In this document: piece after piece, positions 9,223 to 18,182 of the stretch
Layout of the letters: every line of letters starts with the position of its first letter
How positions within the stretch are numbered: position 1 is the stretch's first letter
From: Komarekiella atlantica HA4396-MV6
Lineage (GTDB): Bacteria; Cyanobacteriota; Cyanobacteriia; Cyanobacteriales; Nostocaceae
NCBI GenBank assembly: GCA_019359395.1
Contig: JAHHHK010000047.1
Span: 1-44,674, forward strand
DNA length: 44,674 nucleotides
Reading direction: 5' to 3'
Position numbers and translations under genes: made by a program
Notes under the pieces: model-generated
The model's input: the letters and a program-made list of their open reading frames with translations, nothing else
Databases searched by the model: none
Told to the model about the DNA's origin: nothing

Positions 9223-11430
9223 CTAAAGTGTTAGACCCTTGACCCTTGACTCTTTATCAGTATATGCACGCACAACGTTTTTAATAATTGCCAGTCCGAC
9301 TTCTCCCGCTAGAGTCATGATTGATTCTGGATGAAATTGAACGCCAGCTATAGGAAGTGTGTGATGCTCAATTCCCATAATTATGTCATCATCAGAAATT
9401 GCCGTCACCTTGAGTTCTACCGGCAAGCGTTGGGGTATGGCAAACAATGAATGGTATCTACCGACTGTAAAGGATTCTGGTAAGTCTTTAAATAGAACGG
9501 AATTTGAATCGGTGACAACAATCCGCGAAGATTTCCCATGTTGGGGATAGTCGAGAACTCCTAACTCTCCACCAAAAGCCTCTACAATGCTTTGCAAACC
9601 TAGACAAACGCCGAAAATGGGAATTTTGCGACGAACAAGAGCGGCGATAGTTTCTGCAACCTGAAAATCACTAGGTTTACCAGGGCCAGGAGATAAGACA
9701 ACTAAGTCAGGACGTTCTGTATCGAATAGCGATTCTGAGAAGCCATGACGTAGTGTTGTGACGCTGACACCAGTTTGGCGAATGTAATTAGCTAATGTAT
9801 GCACAAATGAGTCTTCGTAGTCTATTAGTAAGACGCGTTTGCCAGGTTTAACATCTGGAATACATTCAATTGCTTTTATAAAACTACGCTCATTAGTTCT
9901 TTCACCTGTTTGCTTTGCACGGCGAATTGTTTCAAATAGTGCGGCAGCTTTAGTGATTGTTTCTTGTTCTTCTGCTTGTGGGATGGAGTCATAAAGAATA
10001 GTAGCACCGACTCGCACTTGAGCAATTGAATCTTTTAAGCGAATTGTTCGTAAGATTAATCCGGTATTTAGATTACCATTAAAGTTTAAGTAGCCAACTG
10101 CTCCGCCATACCAACGTCGAGCACTACGTTCGTACTGTTCGATAAAATCTATTGCTGCTCTTTTTGGTGCGCCGGTAACTGTAACTGCCCAAGTATGACT
10201 TAAGAATGCATCTAAAGCATCAAATTGCGATCGCAATGTACCTTCAACATGATCTACTGTATGAATCAAGTGACTATACATTTCAATTTGACGACGACCA
10301 ATAACTCGTACTGAACCTGGCTCACAAATTCGAGATTTATCGTTACGATCTACGTCGGTACACATTGTCAACTCAGCTTCATCTTTATGTGAGTTGAGTA
10401 ACTGACGAATTTGAACAGCATCATCAAGGGCATCTTGTCCCCGCGTAATAGTACCACTAATCGGACAAGTTTCTACCCGTCTACCTTCAACCCGCACGAA
10501 CATTTCTGGAGATGCTCCAATTAAATATTCTCCACCTAGATTAAAGATAAAACCATAAGGGCTAGGATTGATTTGCTTTAAGATTTCAAATAGCTTGCTA
10601 GGTTGTTCTTCACAAGCTTCAAAAAAGTTTTGACTAGGAACTACTTCAAATAAATCGCCTCGCCGGAAGTAATCAAGTGCAACTTCAACTTGTTCGGCAT
10701 ATTCGCCTATTTCATGATCTGCGGTTTGCTTTGGCACAAGACGCTTGCCTCGATAATCAACAGATTCACCTGTTCGAGGCAAATTATTAGTGCTACCATG
10801 CGCTGTTTCAAATTCATATTGCAAACGAAATGCACGTTGCAAATAGTAGTCAACAACTATGAGTTCGTCAGGTAGATAAAGCACTAAGTCCCGCTGATCT
10901 TGAGGGCGTTCTAGTTGCTGAGGAATTGGCTCAAATTGAAAAACTAAGTCATAACCAAAAGCACCATACAATCCTAGATGCTCATCTTCTTGGCTAGAGA
11001 AAGTATACAGAATTTCGCGGATAACTGTAAATACTGAAGGTTGCTGGCTACGTTCTTCTTCGGCAAAAAATTGTTGTGCGGGTTTAACAAATCCGGCGAT
11101 GTCATCCTTTTCTTGGGTGACATCCTGAAGTTGTTTTGAGCGGGATAGACGCTCTAAAAGCAATGGTAAAAGTACTCTACCGCGCTCATTTAAGGCTGTT
11201 AAAATAAAAGCATTTTCCTGTGTCGCTAATTCTAGCGGTGGATTGACAAATCCGATCGCCCACCTTTTATATCTTCCTGGATATTCGTAGCTACTCTTTA
11301 GTAAGCCACCACGTTGAGAATTTAGGTAAAACAGAATCTCTTCGATGGCAGTATCTATCTTAACTTCTTTACTGGAGCGTGAAATACGCACACCAGCAAG
11401 AGTTGTATAGGAATGAGAATTAATAATCAT
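9223..11430 (-). CDS. trpE: Anthranilate synthase, fused TrpE-TrpG
   Basis: Makes anthranilate from chorismate and glutamine. It is a 735-residue fusion. Residues about 1-520 are the chorismate-binding TrpE part, with 'NPSPYGFIFNLGGEYLIGAS', PISGTITRG, 'DEAELTMCTDVDRNDKSR' and GAPKRAAIDFIE. Residues about 530-730 are a class I glutamine amidotransferase, with LVVLSPGPGKP, the nucleophile Cys in GVCLGLQ and the His/Glu pair in QFHPES. The fusion means the ammonia-donating subunit is always co-produced. The N-terminal SSYEYPGRY segment is where tryptophan feedback acts in related fusions; whether it is feedback-sensitive cannot be told. Start ATG at 11430 after a weak GAGAG. Confidence 0.93.
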   Translation of the reverse strand: MIINSHSYTTLAGVRISRSSKEVKIDTAIEEILFYLNSQRGGLLKSSYEYPGRYKRWAIGFVNPPLELATQENAFILTALNERGRVLLPLLLERLSRSKQLQDVTQEKDDIAGFVKPAQQFFAEEERSQQPSVFTVIREILYTFSSQEDEHLGLYGAFGYDLVFQFEPIPQQLERPQDQRDLVLYLPDELIVVDYYLQRAFRLQYEFETAHGSTNNLPRTGESVDYRGKRLVPKQTADHEIGEYAEQVEVALDYFRRGDLFEVVPSQNFFEACEEQPSKLFEILKQINPSPYGFIFNLGGEYLIGASPEMFVRVEGRRVETCPISGTITRGQDALDDAVQIRQLLNSHKDEAELTMCTDVDRNDKSRICEPGSVRVIGRRQIEMYSHLIHTVDHVEGTLRSQFDALDAFLSHTWAVTVTGAPKRAAIDFIEQYERSARRWYGGAVGYLNFNGNLNTGLILRTIRLKDSIAQVRVGATILYDSIPQAEEQETITKAAALFETIRRAKQTGERTNERSFIKAIECIPDVKPGKRVLLIDYEDSFVHTLANYIRQTGVSVTTLRHGFSESLFDTERPDLVVLSPGPGKPSDFQVAETIAALVRRKIPIFGVCLGLQSIVEAFGGELGVLDYPQHGKSSRIVVTDSNSVLFKDLPESFTVGRYHSLFAIPQRLPVELKVTAISDDDIIMGIEHHTLPIAGVQFHPESIMTLAGEVGLAIIKNVVRAYTDKESRVKGLTL

Positions 11431-11867
11431 GGGTAATCTCTCTAGAATAGCTATTAGTTATTAAACTCAAGTGTCATTGATCATTGTTAGTAGTAAATTT
11501 TGAGCATAATTAAGTCTGTCTCAAGCTTTATAAATACTAGGTTTGATGTAATTAAAAGTTTTTTGCTAATTCTGATCTCAGTTTACTGAATGTGAATCAA
11601 TTATTACATGAACAATTTTTAGATTAGAAGATCAATTTATTTGTTTTTTATACATCTTTCCTGGGATAATCTCGTAGAAGGTTTTTCGTAAGTTTCTGCT
11701 TCTTCCTGGGGTTATAGAATCAGGCATGACCTAGTAATAAACATTAAAGGCAAAAGTCGATTTTCTGGAAACTAAACCACAGATACAGCAGATTTTAGGT
11801 ACAACCCTGTAGAGACGTTACATGTAACGTCTCTACACATGTAACGTCTCTACACATGTAACTGTTA
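11431..11867. other. 437-bp gap between the phosphodiesterase-like gene and trpE
   Basis: No gene is supported here. It is AT-rich, with a palindrome block (11809-11860) at the end nearer the phosphodiesterase-like gene: GTAGAGACGTTACA and its complement, then further copies of ACATGTAACGTCTCTAC. As the largest gap inside the aromatic half of the cluster, it is the likeliest place for a separate trp promoter, but I see no confident -35/-10 pair. Confidence 0.5.
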
Positions 11868-13274
11868 TCATTTATTACCATCTTCCATTAAATGTCTAAG
11901 GATTAATTGACAAACATCAACTGCTTTTATAGACGACGAGTCAAGCAAGTGAGGTTGTTTGGTAATCAATAATGGGCCTTCGGTAGGTGAAGGCGGAATA
12001 CAACCGTGAGATCCACGCACCAAGGAAGCATCCAAAGAAATAACATCCATCAAATAGCGAAATCCAAGCTGTTTCTTTAAAAGTGTCAGACCAATTTTGA
12101 CTTGGGGAAATTTGATTTGAGGGTTGAGGAAAAGTTCTACAGGATCGTAACCAGGTTTGCGATGGATATCTACAGTTCTGGCAAAATCAGGAGCGCGTTC
12201 ATCATTAAGCCAGTAATAATAAGTAAACCAAGCATCCGGCTGCGCGATCGCTACCAACTCTCCTGATCTAGAATGATCCAGATGATGGGCTGACTTTTCA
12301 GCATAGTCTAAAACATAAGCAACGCCCTTAGTTTCTTCTAGAAGCGATCGCACCTTGGTAATATAGTGTGGATCGTTGACATAAACATGAGCAATTTGAT
12401 GATCAACAACAGCAAATGCTTTACTTGCGGCTGGATCAAGCAGTTCTCTTCCTAGTTCTTCTCTACGAGAGGCTGCGCCAACACGCACCCTTAGTAAACC
12501 TTTTTGGCGCAGCATCCGATTTATGTGGACGGGTTTGGATACTGATGTAATTCCGTATTCTGACAAGACGATGACTTGAGCGCCTCGTTTTTCATAAAAT
12601 TGAATTAAATCGCTACAAACTGCATCAATTTCCTGCAAATCCTTCGCTACTTTATTGACATCAGAGCCATATTTTTGTAAGCAGTAATCTAGATGCGGTA
12701 AATAGACAAGTGTCAAAGTTGGGTTAGAGCGTTCTTCAAGCCATTTTGCTGATTCTGCAATCCATTGGCTAGAACGAATAGATGTGTTAGGGCCCCAAAA
12801 ATTGAACAGAGGAAATTGACCTAGTTCATCTTGAAGTTGCGATCGCAATTTTTTCGGTTGCGTATAAATATCCGGGATTTTTCTACCATCGCTAAGATAC
12901 ATCGGTCGCGGGGTAACTGCATAGTTTACCGACGAGTACATGTTGTACCACCAAAATAAGTTAGCGCAGGTAAAATTTGGATCTAACGCTTTCGCCATTT
13001 CCCATACTTTGGGAGCCTGAACAAGTTTGTTAGACTGTCGCCAAAACTTAATTTCACACTCATCCCGAAAGTACCAACCATTGGCAACAATTCCATGCTC
13101 ATCAGGCAACTTCCCTGTAAGATAAGTTGCTTGCACTGTACAAGTAACAGCAGGTAACACGGGTGCGATGGGTACAATTTGCCCTTGTTCTGCCCAACTA
13201 GAAAGAAAGGGCGTATGCTCACCTATAAGGCTAGATGTTAATCCTACTACGTTAAGAACAACAGTTTTTTGCAT
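11868..13274 (-). CDS. Alkaline phosphatase superfamily phosphodiesterase, EboF-like
   Basis: A 468-residue protein of the type I phosphodiesterase/nucleotide pyrophosphatase group. The nucleophile region reads 'PAVTCTVQATYLTGKLPDEH' (the nucleophile Thr would lie here), the segment YLPHLDYCLQKYG provides metal-binding Asp/His, and VIVLSEYGI replaces the usual Asp-His pair. This matches my memory of EboF from ebo clusters, which support scytonemin precursor export. No signal peptide is evident. The frame is open to 13328, but those codons lie in an interspersed repeat, so ATG 13274 (MQKTVVLNVVGL) is preferred. A small repeat at 12458-12485 inserts GAASRR in frame. The gene follows the EboD-like cyclase by 121 bp. 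Confidence 0.75.
   Translation of the reverse strand: MQKTVVLNVVGLTSSLIGEHTPFLSSWAEQGQIVPIAPVLPAVTCTVQATYLTGKLPDEHGIVANGWYFRDECEIKFWRQSNKLVQAPKVWEMAKALDPNFTCANLFWWYNMYSSVNYAVTPRPMYLSDGRKIPDIYTQPKKLRSQLQDELGQFPLFNFWGPNTSIRSSQWIAESAKWLEERSNPTLTLVYLPHLDYCLQKYGSDVNKVAKDLQEIDAVCSDLIQFYEKRGAQVIVLSEYGITSVSKPVHINRMLRQKGLLRVRVGAASRREELGRELLDPAASKAFAVVDHQIAHVYVNDPHYITKVRSLLEETKGVAYVLDYAEKSAHHLDHSRSGELVAIAQPDAWFTYYYWLNDERAPDFARTVDIHRKPGYDPVELFLNPQIKFPQVKIGLTLLKKQLGFRYLMDVISLDASLVRGSHGCIPPSPTEGPLLITKQPHLLDSSSIKAVDVCQLILRHLMEDGNK
12458..12485. repeat. Short repeat inserted in the EboF-like coding sequence
   Basis: CTTCTCTACGAGAGGCTGCG followed by CCAACACG has the composition and palindromic CTCTACGAGAG core of Nostoc interspersed repeats. 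It encodes RVGAASRREE in frame. Confidence 0.5.
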
Positions 13275-13308
13275 GAAAACGAACCGCGAAGGGCGCGAAG
13301 ATTCTTTT

Positions 13309-13398
13309 GTAGAGACGTTGCAATGCAACGTCTCTACAAAAATTGACCGTTTTACCGAAAATAGATCGGGTTTTTACGATTACTGAATCGATGCTCTA
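13309..13398. repeat. Palindrome plus tail shared with 1238-1335
   Basis: 13309-13337 is the 14-1-14 palindrome family member. The following sequence to GAATCGATGCTCTA matches 1267-1335 closely. The repeat ends on CTA, the complement of the stop codon of the EboD-like gene, so the gene apparently uses a stop codon supplied by the repeat. Confidence 0.75.
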
Positions 13399-14679
13399 CG
13401 CATCTGCGGAAAATCTAAATGTCGGCTTGTGTCGAAGTGGAGAATAATTTGTTTGTAAGCGTGTTAATACCGTCTGCCTATTTTTTACAAACTCGCGCAG
13501 TAGCGATATTGCTTGCTTGTACAAAGACACGTCAACCTCGTGAACTTCGATTCCTTCTCCGATGCGTTGCAGCAGCGTCAGAGTCAATTCCCCACCCAAG
13601 TGTTCGCGAAACTCAGTCAAACCCCGAAATAGACAACGAGGATGTTCCAGTTGGGCGGATTGTTCGGCTAGTTCTGGTACGTACAATCTGAAACCCAGTG
13701 CTGATAATGTATTTAGTATCCGTTGCCACTCTGACCAACCAAGCCGTTTTAGGAGATAAGAATAAGTACTATCTAAAGCGATACCGATCGCAACTGCTTC
13801 TCCATGACGTAAGCTGTAATTTGTCAAATGCTCTAGTTTATGCGCCGCCCAATGACCAAAATCCAGGGGACGTGATGAACCCATTTCAAAAGGATCGCCA
13901 CTGTTGGCAATATGGTCTAAGTGTAACTGAGCGCAACGATAAATTAGCTGTTGCATGGTGTCCATATCTCGATGGATAAGGGCTGCGGTATGAGAGTGGA
14001 TAAAAGCAAAGAAGTTAGCATCTTTAATTAACGCCACTTTGATTGCTTCGGCGATTCCAGAACGCCAATCGCGATCATCTAGAGTTGTTAAGAAAGCAGA
14101 ATCATTTATAACTGCATAAGGTGGAGCAAATGTACCTAGAAAGTTCTTTTTGCCAAAGGCGTTGATACCGTTTTTTACTCCGATACCTGAATCGTTTTGG
14201 GCTAACACTGTCGTCGGAATCCGAATTAGACGAATACCCCGGTGAGCAGTTGCGGCTGCATATCCTACCAAATCCAACACGGCCCCACCCCCTATAGCTA
14301 ATAGGTAGGAGTGACGACACAACCCAGCTGCATCAATCTGCTGATGAATTTGCTCAACTAAAGTGCGATCGTTTTTGGCAGCTTCCCCACCTGGAACTAT
14401 GACAGGCTCAATAGCAAGTGTGAGTATTTCTGCATAAAACTTGGTATATGCTGCTAATTGCAAGAGCAAATCAGGATAGAACTGTAATAATCCTGCATCT
14501 ACAACTGCTACTATTTTCTTTGGTTTCGTCTCCCCATCTGCTGTAATTACTTGCGCTAACGTGGGATTTTTTAACTCAAAGAGATTGTTGGTAAAGCAAA
14601 TTTCGTAGTTGAAGCTAACCGAAACACTTTGATGAATTGGTTGCAGATTAACTCTACTTTTTTTAATATCTATTACCAT
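13396..14679 (-). CDS. 3-dehydroquinate-synthase-like sugar phosphate cyclase, EboD-like
   Basis: A 427-residue member of the dehydroquinate synthase superfamily, labelled aroB in published scytonemin clusters. NAD-binding AIGGGAVLDLVGYAAA is present, and metal ligands are kept: Glu in GIAEAIKVA, His in LDFGHWAAHKLE and His in RHGEAV. Two segments differ from true AroB: NDSGIGVKNGIN replaces the usual D-S-S-V-G-G-K-T-A-V-N, and LDFGHWAAHKLE replaces LNFGHTFGHAIE. Those differences match EboD-type cyclases as I remember them, so it probably does not make dehydroquinate. ATG 14679 overlaps the dsbA stop (ATGGTAATAG), indicating translational coupling. The stop lies in a repeat. Confidence 0.8.
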   Translation of the reverse strand: MVIDIKKSRVNLQPIHQSVSVSFNYEICFTNNLFELKNPTLAQVITADGETKPKKIVAVVDAGLLQFYPDLLLQLAAYTKFYAEILTLAIEPVIVPGGEAAKNDRTLVEQIHQQIDAAGLCRHSYLLAIGGGAVLDLVGYAAATAHRGIRLIRIPTTVLAQNDSGIGVKNGINAFGKKNFLGTFAPPYAVINDSAFLTTLDDRDWRSGIAEAIKVALIKDANFFAFIHSHTAALIHRDMDTMQQLIYRCAQLHLDHIANSGDPFEMGSSRPLDFGHWAAHKLEHLTNYSLRHGEAVAIGIALDSTYSYLLKRLGWSEWQRILNTLSALGFRLYVPELAEQSAQLEHPRCLFRGLTEFREHLGGELTLTLLQRIGEGIEVHEVDVSLYKQAISLLREFVKNRQTVLTRLQTNYSPLRHKPTFRFSADA

Positions 14680-15314
14680 GTTTTTGTTGTTGTTTCCGTA
14701 AGTGCGGCGCGATTCAAAGCTTGAAGGAATACCTCCACTGAACAAGAACCATTTACCTGGACTTTATTGTTGATGATGAAGAACGGCACGCTGGTAATAC
14801 CTATCGACCGAGCAAACTGTGATTCAGCTATAATCTCAACCAGAGTATCGTCACTCAATTGCAACCGTAATTCAGTAGGTTCCATTTGATAGGCTTCACC
14901 TATGTCAACAATAATGTTAATATCTCCAATATTTAAACCTTCTTCAAAATAAGCTTGATAAATTGCTTCAACAACATCATTTTTTCTATTTGCTGGTGCT
15001 AGATTAATCAATCTGTGAGAAAGCTTAGTATTGACAGCCAAACGAACTTTATCAAAATCTAGCTTGACTCCTGCTGCCTCACCTGCACGCCTCGTAGAAT
15101 CAAATAGATACTGGAGTTCTGCCACTCCAATACCTTTTCTTTCTTGCATAAATCTACGAAATTCGTACCCGGAAGGCGGAACAGTATCATCAAGTAGGAA
15201 AGGATGCCAACGGATATTCACCTCTTCTTGCCATTGCGCCAGTGCATCAAAAAGATGCTTTTTACCGATTCTGCACCAAGGGCAAACAGTATCATGAAAG
15301 ATGTCAATCAGCAT
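14673..15314 (-). CDS. dsbA: DsbA-family (FrnE-like) thiol oxidoreductase
   Basis: A 213-residue thioredoxin-fold protein with active site C11-P-W-C14 almost at the N-terminus, a helical insertion in the middle, and the cis-Pro loop TSVPFFIINN near residue 178. There is no signal peptide, so despite the cluster name it is a cytoplasmic FrnE-type enzyme rather than a periplasmic DsbA. FrnE relatives occur in polyketide pathways as isomerases or redox partners. In the scytonemin cluster its exact job is unproven; oxidative steps of dimer formation are one possibility. Its stop overlaps the start of the EboD-like gene. Confidence 0.85.
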   Translation of the reverse strand: MLIDIFHDTVCPWCRIGKKHLFDALAQWQEEVNIRWHPFLLDDTVPPSGYEFRRFMQERKGIGVAELQYLFDSTRRAGEAAGVKLDFDKVRLAVNTKLSHRLINLAPANRKNDVVEAIYQAYFEEGLNIGDINIIVDIGEAYQMEPTELRLQLSDDTLVEIIAESQFARSIGITSVPFFIINNKVQVNGSCSVEVFLQALNRAALTETTTKTW

Positions 15315-15432
15315 AGTTTTTACTACTCAAATGCTGAGGTTTTATTGTAATAATCAAATTGCTTTTGTAGAGGCGTCTCTCGTTAATAGCTTTTAGTAAA
15401 TGCATTTTTCAGAGCAACTAGCCTGCCATTCA

Positions 15433-16491
15433 TCATATAGGAAGCAGAGCGTTAGAAGTAGTATCTTTAGGCATAGTTTGAAACTGAGGAAAACAGCTTT
15501 GAGTTCCTTCAAACTCTTGAATTAATGCGGCTCTATCTTTACTTACTACTAGTCTTGCTAAACGGCTGTAAGTATTAGCTAAAGAGCTAATTGCTTGACA
15601 TCTCTCTTCTGTAGCTAGCATAATGTCAACACACAAGTGAGGATTTTGAGAAAACAAACGTTTAAGAATATCAATTTCTTGCCGATAACTGGGTGTTGAC
15701 ATTGTTAAACTGCGATCTATATCAATTTTTGCTTGTTTTAAGAATACGCCCAGACTAAATCTACAGAAGTGCTGCGTTGCTTGAATAATTACCATCATTT
15801 GGTCATGTTCTTCTGGCGTGCAAACAATCAGCTCTCCACCTTGACTTTTAATGAAGTCTAATAGCCATTGAAATGAATCATCGTTTCGACCTGGACATAC
15901 TACTACTTTCTGTCCTAAAAATGATTTTATATTTGGCCCAAACATAGGATGTAATCCCATTACAGATCCCGAATGATGTTCGAGCATTGCTTGAGTTGGC
16001 TGAGTTTTGATACTTGTGATGTCGCATAAAGCTGTTGTTGGGGATATATATTTAGCTGCACGTTTAATAACATCAACTGTTTGTTCAATTGGAACGCTAA
16101 CTAATACTAGTTCTGCTTGACTTAATAATTGATCTGCATAATCCCAATCCTCTTGTTCGAGAACACTGACGTTGTTACCTACCGCCGAAAGTTGCTCTCT
16201 AAATAATCTTCCCATCCGGCCATGTCCGCCGATGATAGTAATTTGTCGGGGTTTGATATGATTGATTGATGTTGATTCAGGGGTAAGTGTGGCATAACAA
16301 CCATCCACTAGACTTACCCAAACAGATTCAGGAATGCCAGCTTGAGCAAGTTCTTGAGCCACATCAGCAAGTTGTTCTTCTAAACAAGGCAGTTCTGATG
16401 TTGCTAATAATGATAGGCGATCGCTCAATAAGGCGATCAAGTTTTGGTAAGTTTGTTTAAGCTGATCTGCATAAGAGGATTTCAAAGGCAT
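15433..16491 (-). CDS. tyrA: Prephenate dehydrogenase, enteric T-protein type with degenerate mutase domain
   Basis: Oxidative decarboxylation of prephenate to p-hydroxyphenylpyruvate, the second keto acid used by ScyA. The 352-residue protein resembles E. coli TyrA across its length: ITIIGGHGRMGRLF, VLVSVPIEQT, MGLHPMFGPNI, EHDQMM, ATQHF and TPSYRQEIDILKRLF. The first ~75 residues align with the chorismate mutase domain, but the active-site Lys region is lost (only the Arg in SDRLSLL is recognisable), so mutase activity is doubtful. ATG 16491 follows ACAGGGAGA; a TTG eight codons upstream is less likely. The usual cyanobacterial TyrA is an arogenate dehydrogenase, so this is a dedicated, different enzyme. 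Confidence 0.9.
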   Translation of the reverse strand: MPLKSSYADQLKQTYQNLIALLSDRLSLLATSELPCLEEQLADVAQELAQAGIPESVWVSLVDGCYATLTPESTSINHIKPRQITIIGGHGRMGRLFREQLSAVGNNVSVLEQEDWDYADQLLSQAELVLVSVPIEQTVDVIKRAAKYISPTTALCDITSIKTQPTQAMLEHHSGSVMGLHPMFGPNIKSFLGQKVVVCPGRNDDSFQWLLDFIKSQGGELIVCTPEEHDQMMVIIQATQHFCRFSLGVFLKQAKIDIDRSLTMSTPSYRQEIDILKRLFSQNPHLCVDIMLATEERCQAISSLANTYSRLARLVVSKDRAALIQEFEGTQSCFPQFQTMPKDTTSNALLPI

Positions 16492-16647
16492 TCTCCCTGT
16501 CCTCAATAGTGTCAAAACATAATATTAGGTAAGAAATGTGTAAGGCGATCGCACAAAATATTAATGTTATCTTAGTGCGAACTCCTTACATTGCTTTAAA
16601 TAAAATTTGAAGTTGTCTTTGCTATTAGAAAGTGGCTAATCGAGTCG

Positions 16648-17838
16648 TTAAACAGCAGTCTTTGCTAGCTCCTTCTCTAAACTAATAGCTGCCTTTTTCT
16701 GTCTATTTTTCCGCAATTTTACAGCAGTAGTCCCAACTCCAAATAATACAAAACCTAGAGTTGAAGCTGGTTCTGGTACTGGGGCTGCACCTTCTACATT
16801 TAATACTTGAACACGACCTTGGAAGAAATCACCCACATATAACTTGCCATCTTTGTAGGTAGTACCACCAGTCCAGTTAAATGTGCCTGGTGTTAAGTCG
16901 AGAGGGTCGCCAAAGGGTGGCTCACCTAGTTGGGGAGGTGGTACAATTTCGCCAGCTGCATTAAGGGCAGGTTTACCAAATGCAGTCAGGAATTTTCCGT
17001 TTTTATCGAATACTTGGATGCGGCTATTAATAGAATCAGCCACATAAATATTCTCATACTCGTCTACTTCTAAACCGATTGGCTGATTAAATTCTCCATT
17101 TCCAGTACCTTGCTTGCCAAATGACAAAATAGATTTGCCTTCTGGACTGAGTACCTGAACGCGGTTGTTAAACTGGTCACTCACAAAGAAGTTTCCACTA
17201 ACTGGAGAAATTCTGATACCTGCTGGCCCTTGGAACTGTCCAGGTTCAGTACCAGTAGTACCAATGGAACCAATTAGCTCGCCGTCTGGAGTGTATTTAT
17301 TGATTTTGTCGCCGCTAAAATCACCCACATACACATTGCCACCTTTATCGAATGTCACACCAGATGGCCCAAAGAAAGCTCTACCCTCTTTAAGACCACC
17401 AAATGAGCCAAATGATTTAACAAATTTACCTTGGGGATTGAAGACATTAACGCGGTTGTTGAAAACATCACCCACATACAAATTCTTAGTTTGCGGTGAG
17501 ATTCCTAAAGCTGCTGGCTCATCGAATTCGCCTGGCCCTTTACCACCCTTGCCAATTGCTCCAATATACTGGCCTTGAGGGTTGAACACTTCAACCTTGT
17601 TGCCGATGTTTGGGTTAAAACTGCCGTCTGGATTCAGACCACGACCATTACTTATCAAGGTATTCCCGGCGTCATCCACTTCTATGCCTTGAGGGACAAA
17701 GAGTTGTCCAGGGCCAAAACCGGGGCTACCAATAGAGCGATCGTAGCTTAAAGTTACAGACAAGGCTTGAGCAGCCGTTCCTAACACCATAAATCCGGCA
17801 CTAAGAACACCGATTGACAAATTTCTGACTAATTCCAT
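16648..17838 (-). CDS. scyF: ScyF: exported NHL-repeat propeller with PEP-CTERM tail
   Basis: A 396-residue protein with an N-terminal signal peptide (about residues 1-25, ending AAQA). At least five NHL beta-propeller repeats follow, each like 'GPSGVTFDKGGNVYVGD..NKI' and 'GEFNQPIGLEVDEYENIYVAD'. The C-terminal sorting tail reads VPEPAS, a hydrophobic segment and a basic end (KLRKNRQKK). It is the third of the exported scytonemin proteins; its function is not established. It follows scyE by 344 bp and precedes tyrA by 156 bp. A glycosyltransferase gene reported between scyF and tyrA in N. punctiforme is absent. Confidence 0.9.
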   Translation of the reverse strand: MELVRNLSIGVLSAGFMVLGTAAQALSVTLSYDRSIGSPGFGPGQLFVPQGIEVDDAGNTLISNGRGLNPDGSFNPNIGNKVEVFNPQGQYIGAIGKGGKGPGEFDEPAALGISPQTKNLYVGDVFNNRVNVFNPQGKFVKSFGSFGGLKEGRAFFGPSGVTFDKGGNVYVGDFSGDKINKYTPDGELIGSIGTTGTEPGQFQGPAGIRISPVSGNFFVSDQFNNRVQVLSPEGKSILSFGKQGTGNGEFNQPIGLEVDEYENIYVADSINSRIQVFDKNGKFLTAFGKPALNAAGEIVPPPQLGEPPFGDPLDLTPGTFNWTGGTTYKDGKLYVGDFFQGRVQVLNVEGAAPVPEPASTLGFVLFGVGTTAVKLRKNRQKKAAISLEKELAKTAV

Positions 17839-18182
17839 GAGTTTGAAGTCCTAGTTCTATGAGCTATACTCTTGCTAGACTAATTTTGTCCCCAGACCCA
17901 GTTTGGGAATTTGAGAATTCAAGCTGCTGCTTCATTTTTGAAATGCAACTTTCTATGTGAGGCAGCAGTTTATTTTTTGACTATTACCTGGCAAAGTCAG
18001 ATTTAGGTTGGGTTTCGCCCTGCTCAACCCAACATTGACAAGGGTGTTGAGTTGACGTAAGGAAATCCAACCTACAATTTTTTTGCAACTAATCCCATAC
18101 TTTTTATGTCCTGCTTGTTTAGGTGAAATGGATTTTTAGTAAGGGGTTAAACCCTTACTAAAAGCCAAAATTTAAAGTGGTG
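17839..18182. other. scyE-scyF gap with hairpin repeats
   Basis: No gene was seen. 18134-18163 forms a 12-bp stem (TTTTAGTAAGGG with its complement) just after the scyE stop. 18003-18080 is an interspersed repeat with inverted 'aggttggg'/'caacctac' ends around CTGCTCAACCCAACA. The hairpin lacks a T-tract on the minus strand, so it is more likely an RNA-stabilising or attenuating structure than a terminator. Confidence 0.55.

Noticed and set aside
13396-14745. Longer start for the EboD-like gene at 14745
   Set aside because: It would overlap dsbA by 73 bases with a non-conserved N-terminus. ATG 14679 gives the classic short overlap with the dsbA stop.
18134-18163. Hairpin after scyE as an intrinsic terminator
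   Set aside because: A strong stem, but no T-run on the transcribed (minus) strand, and scyF continues in the same direction.
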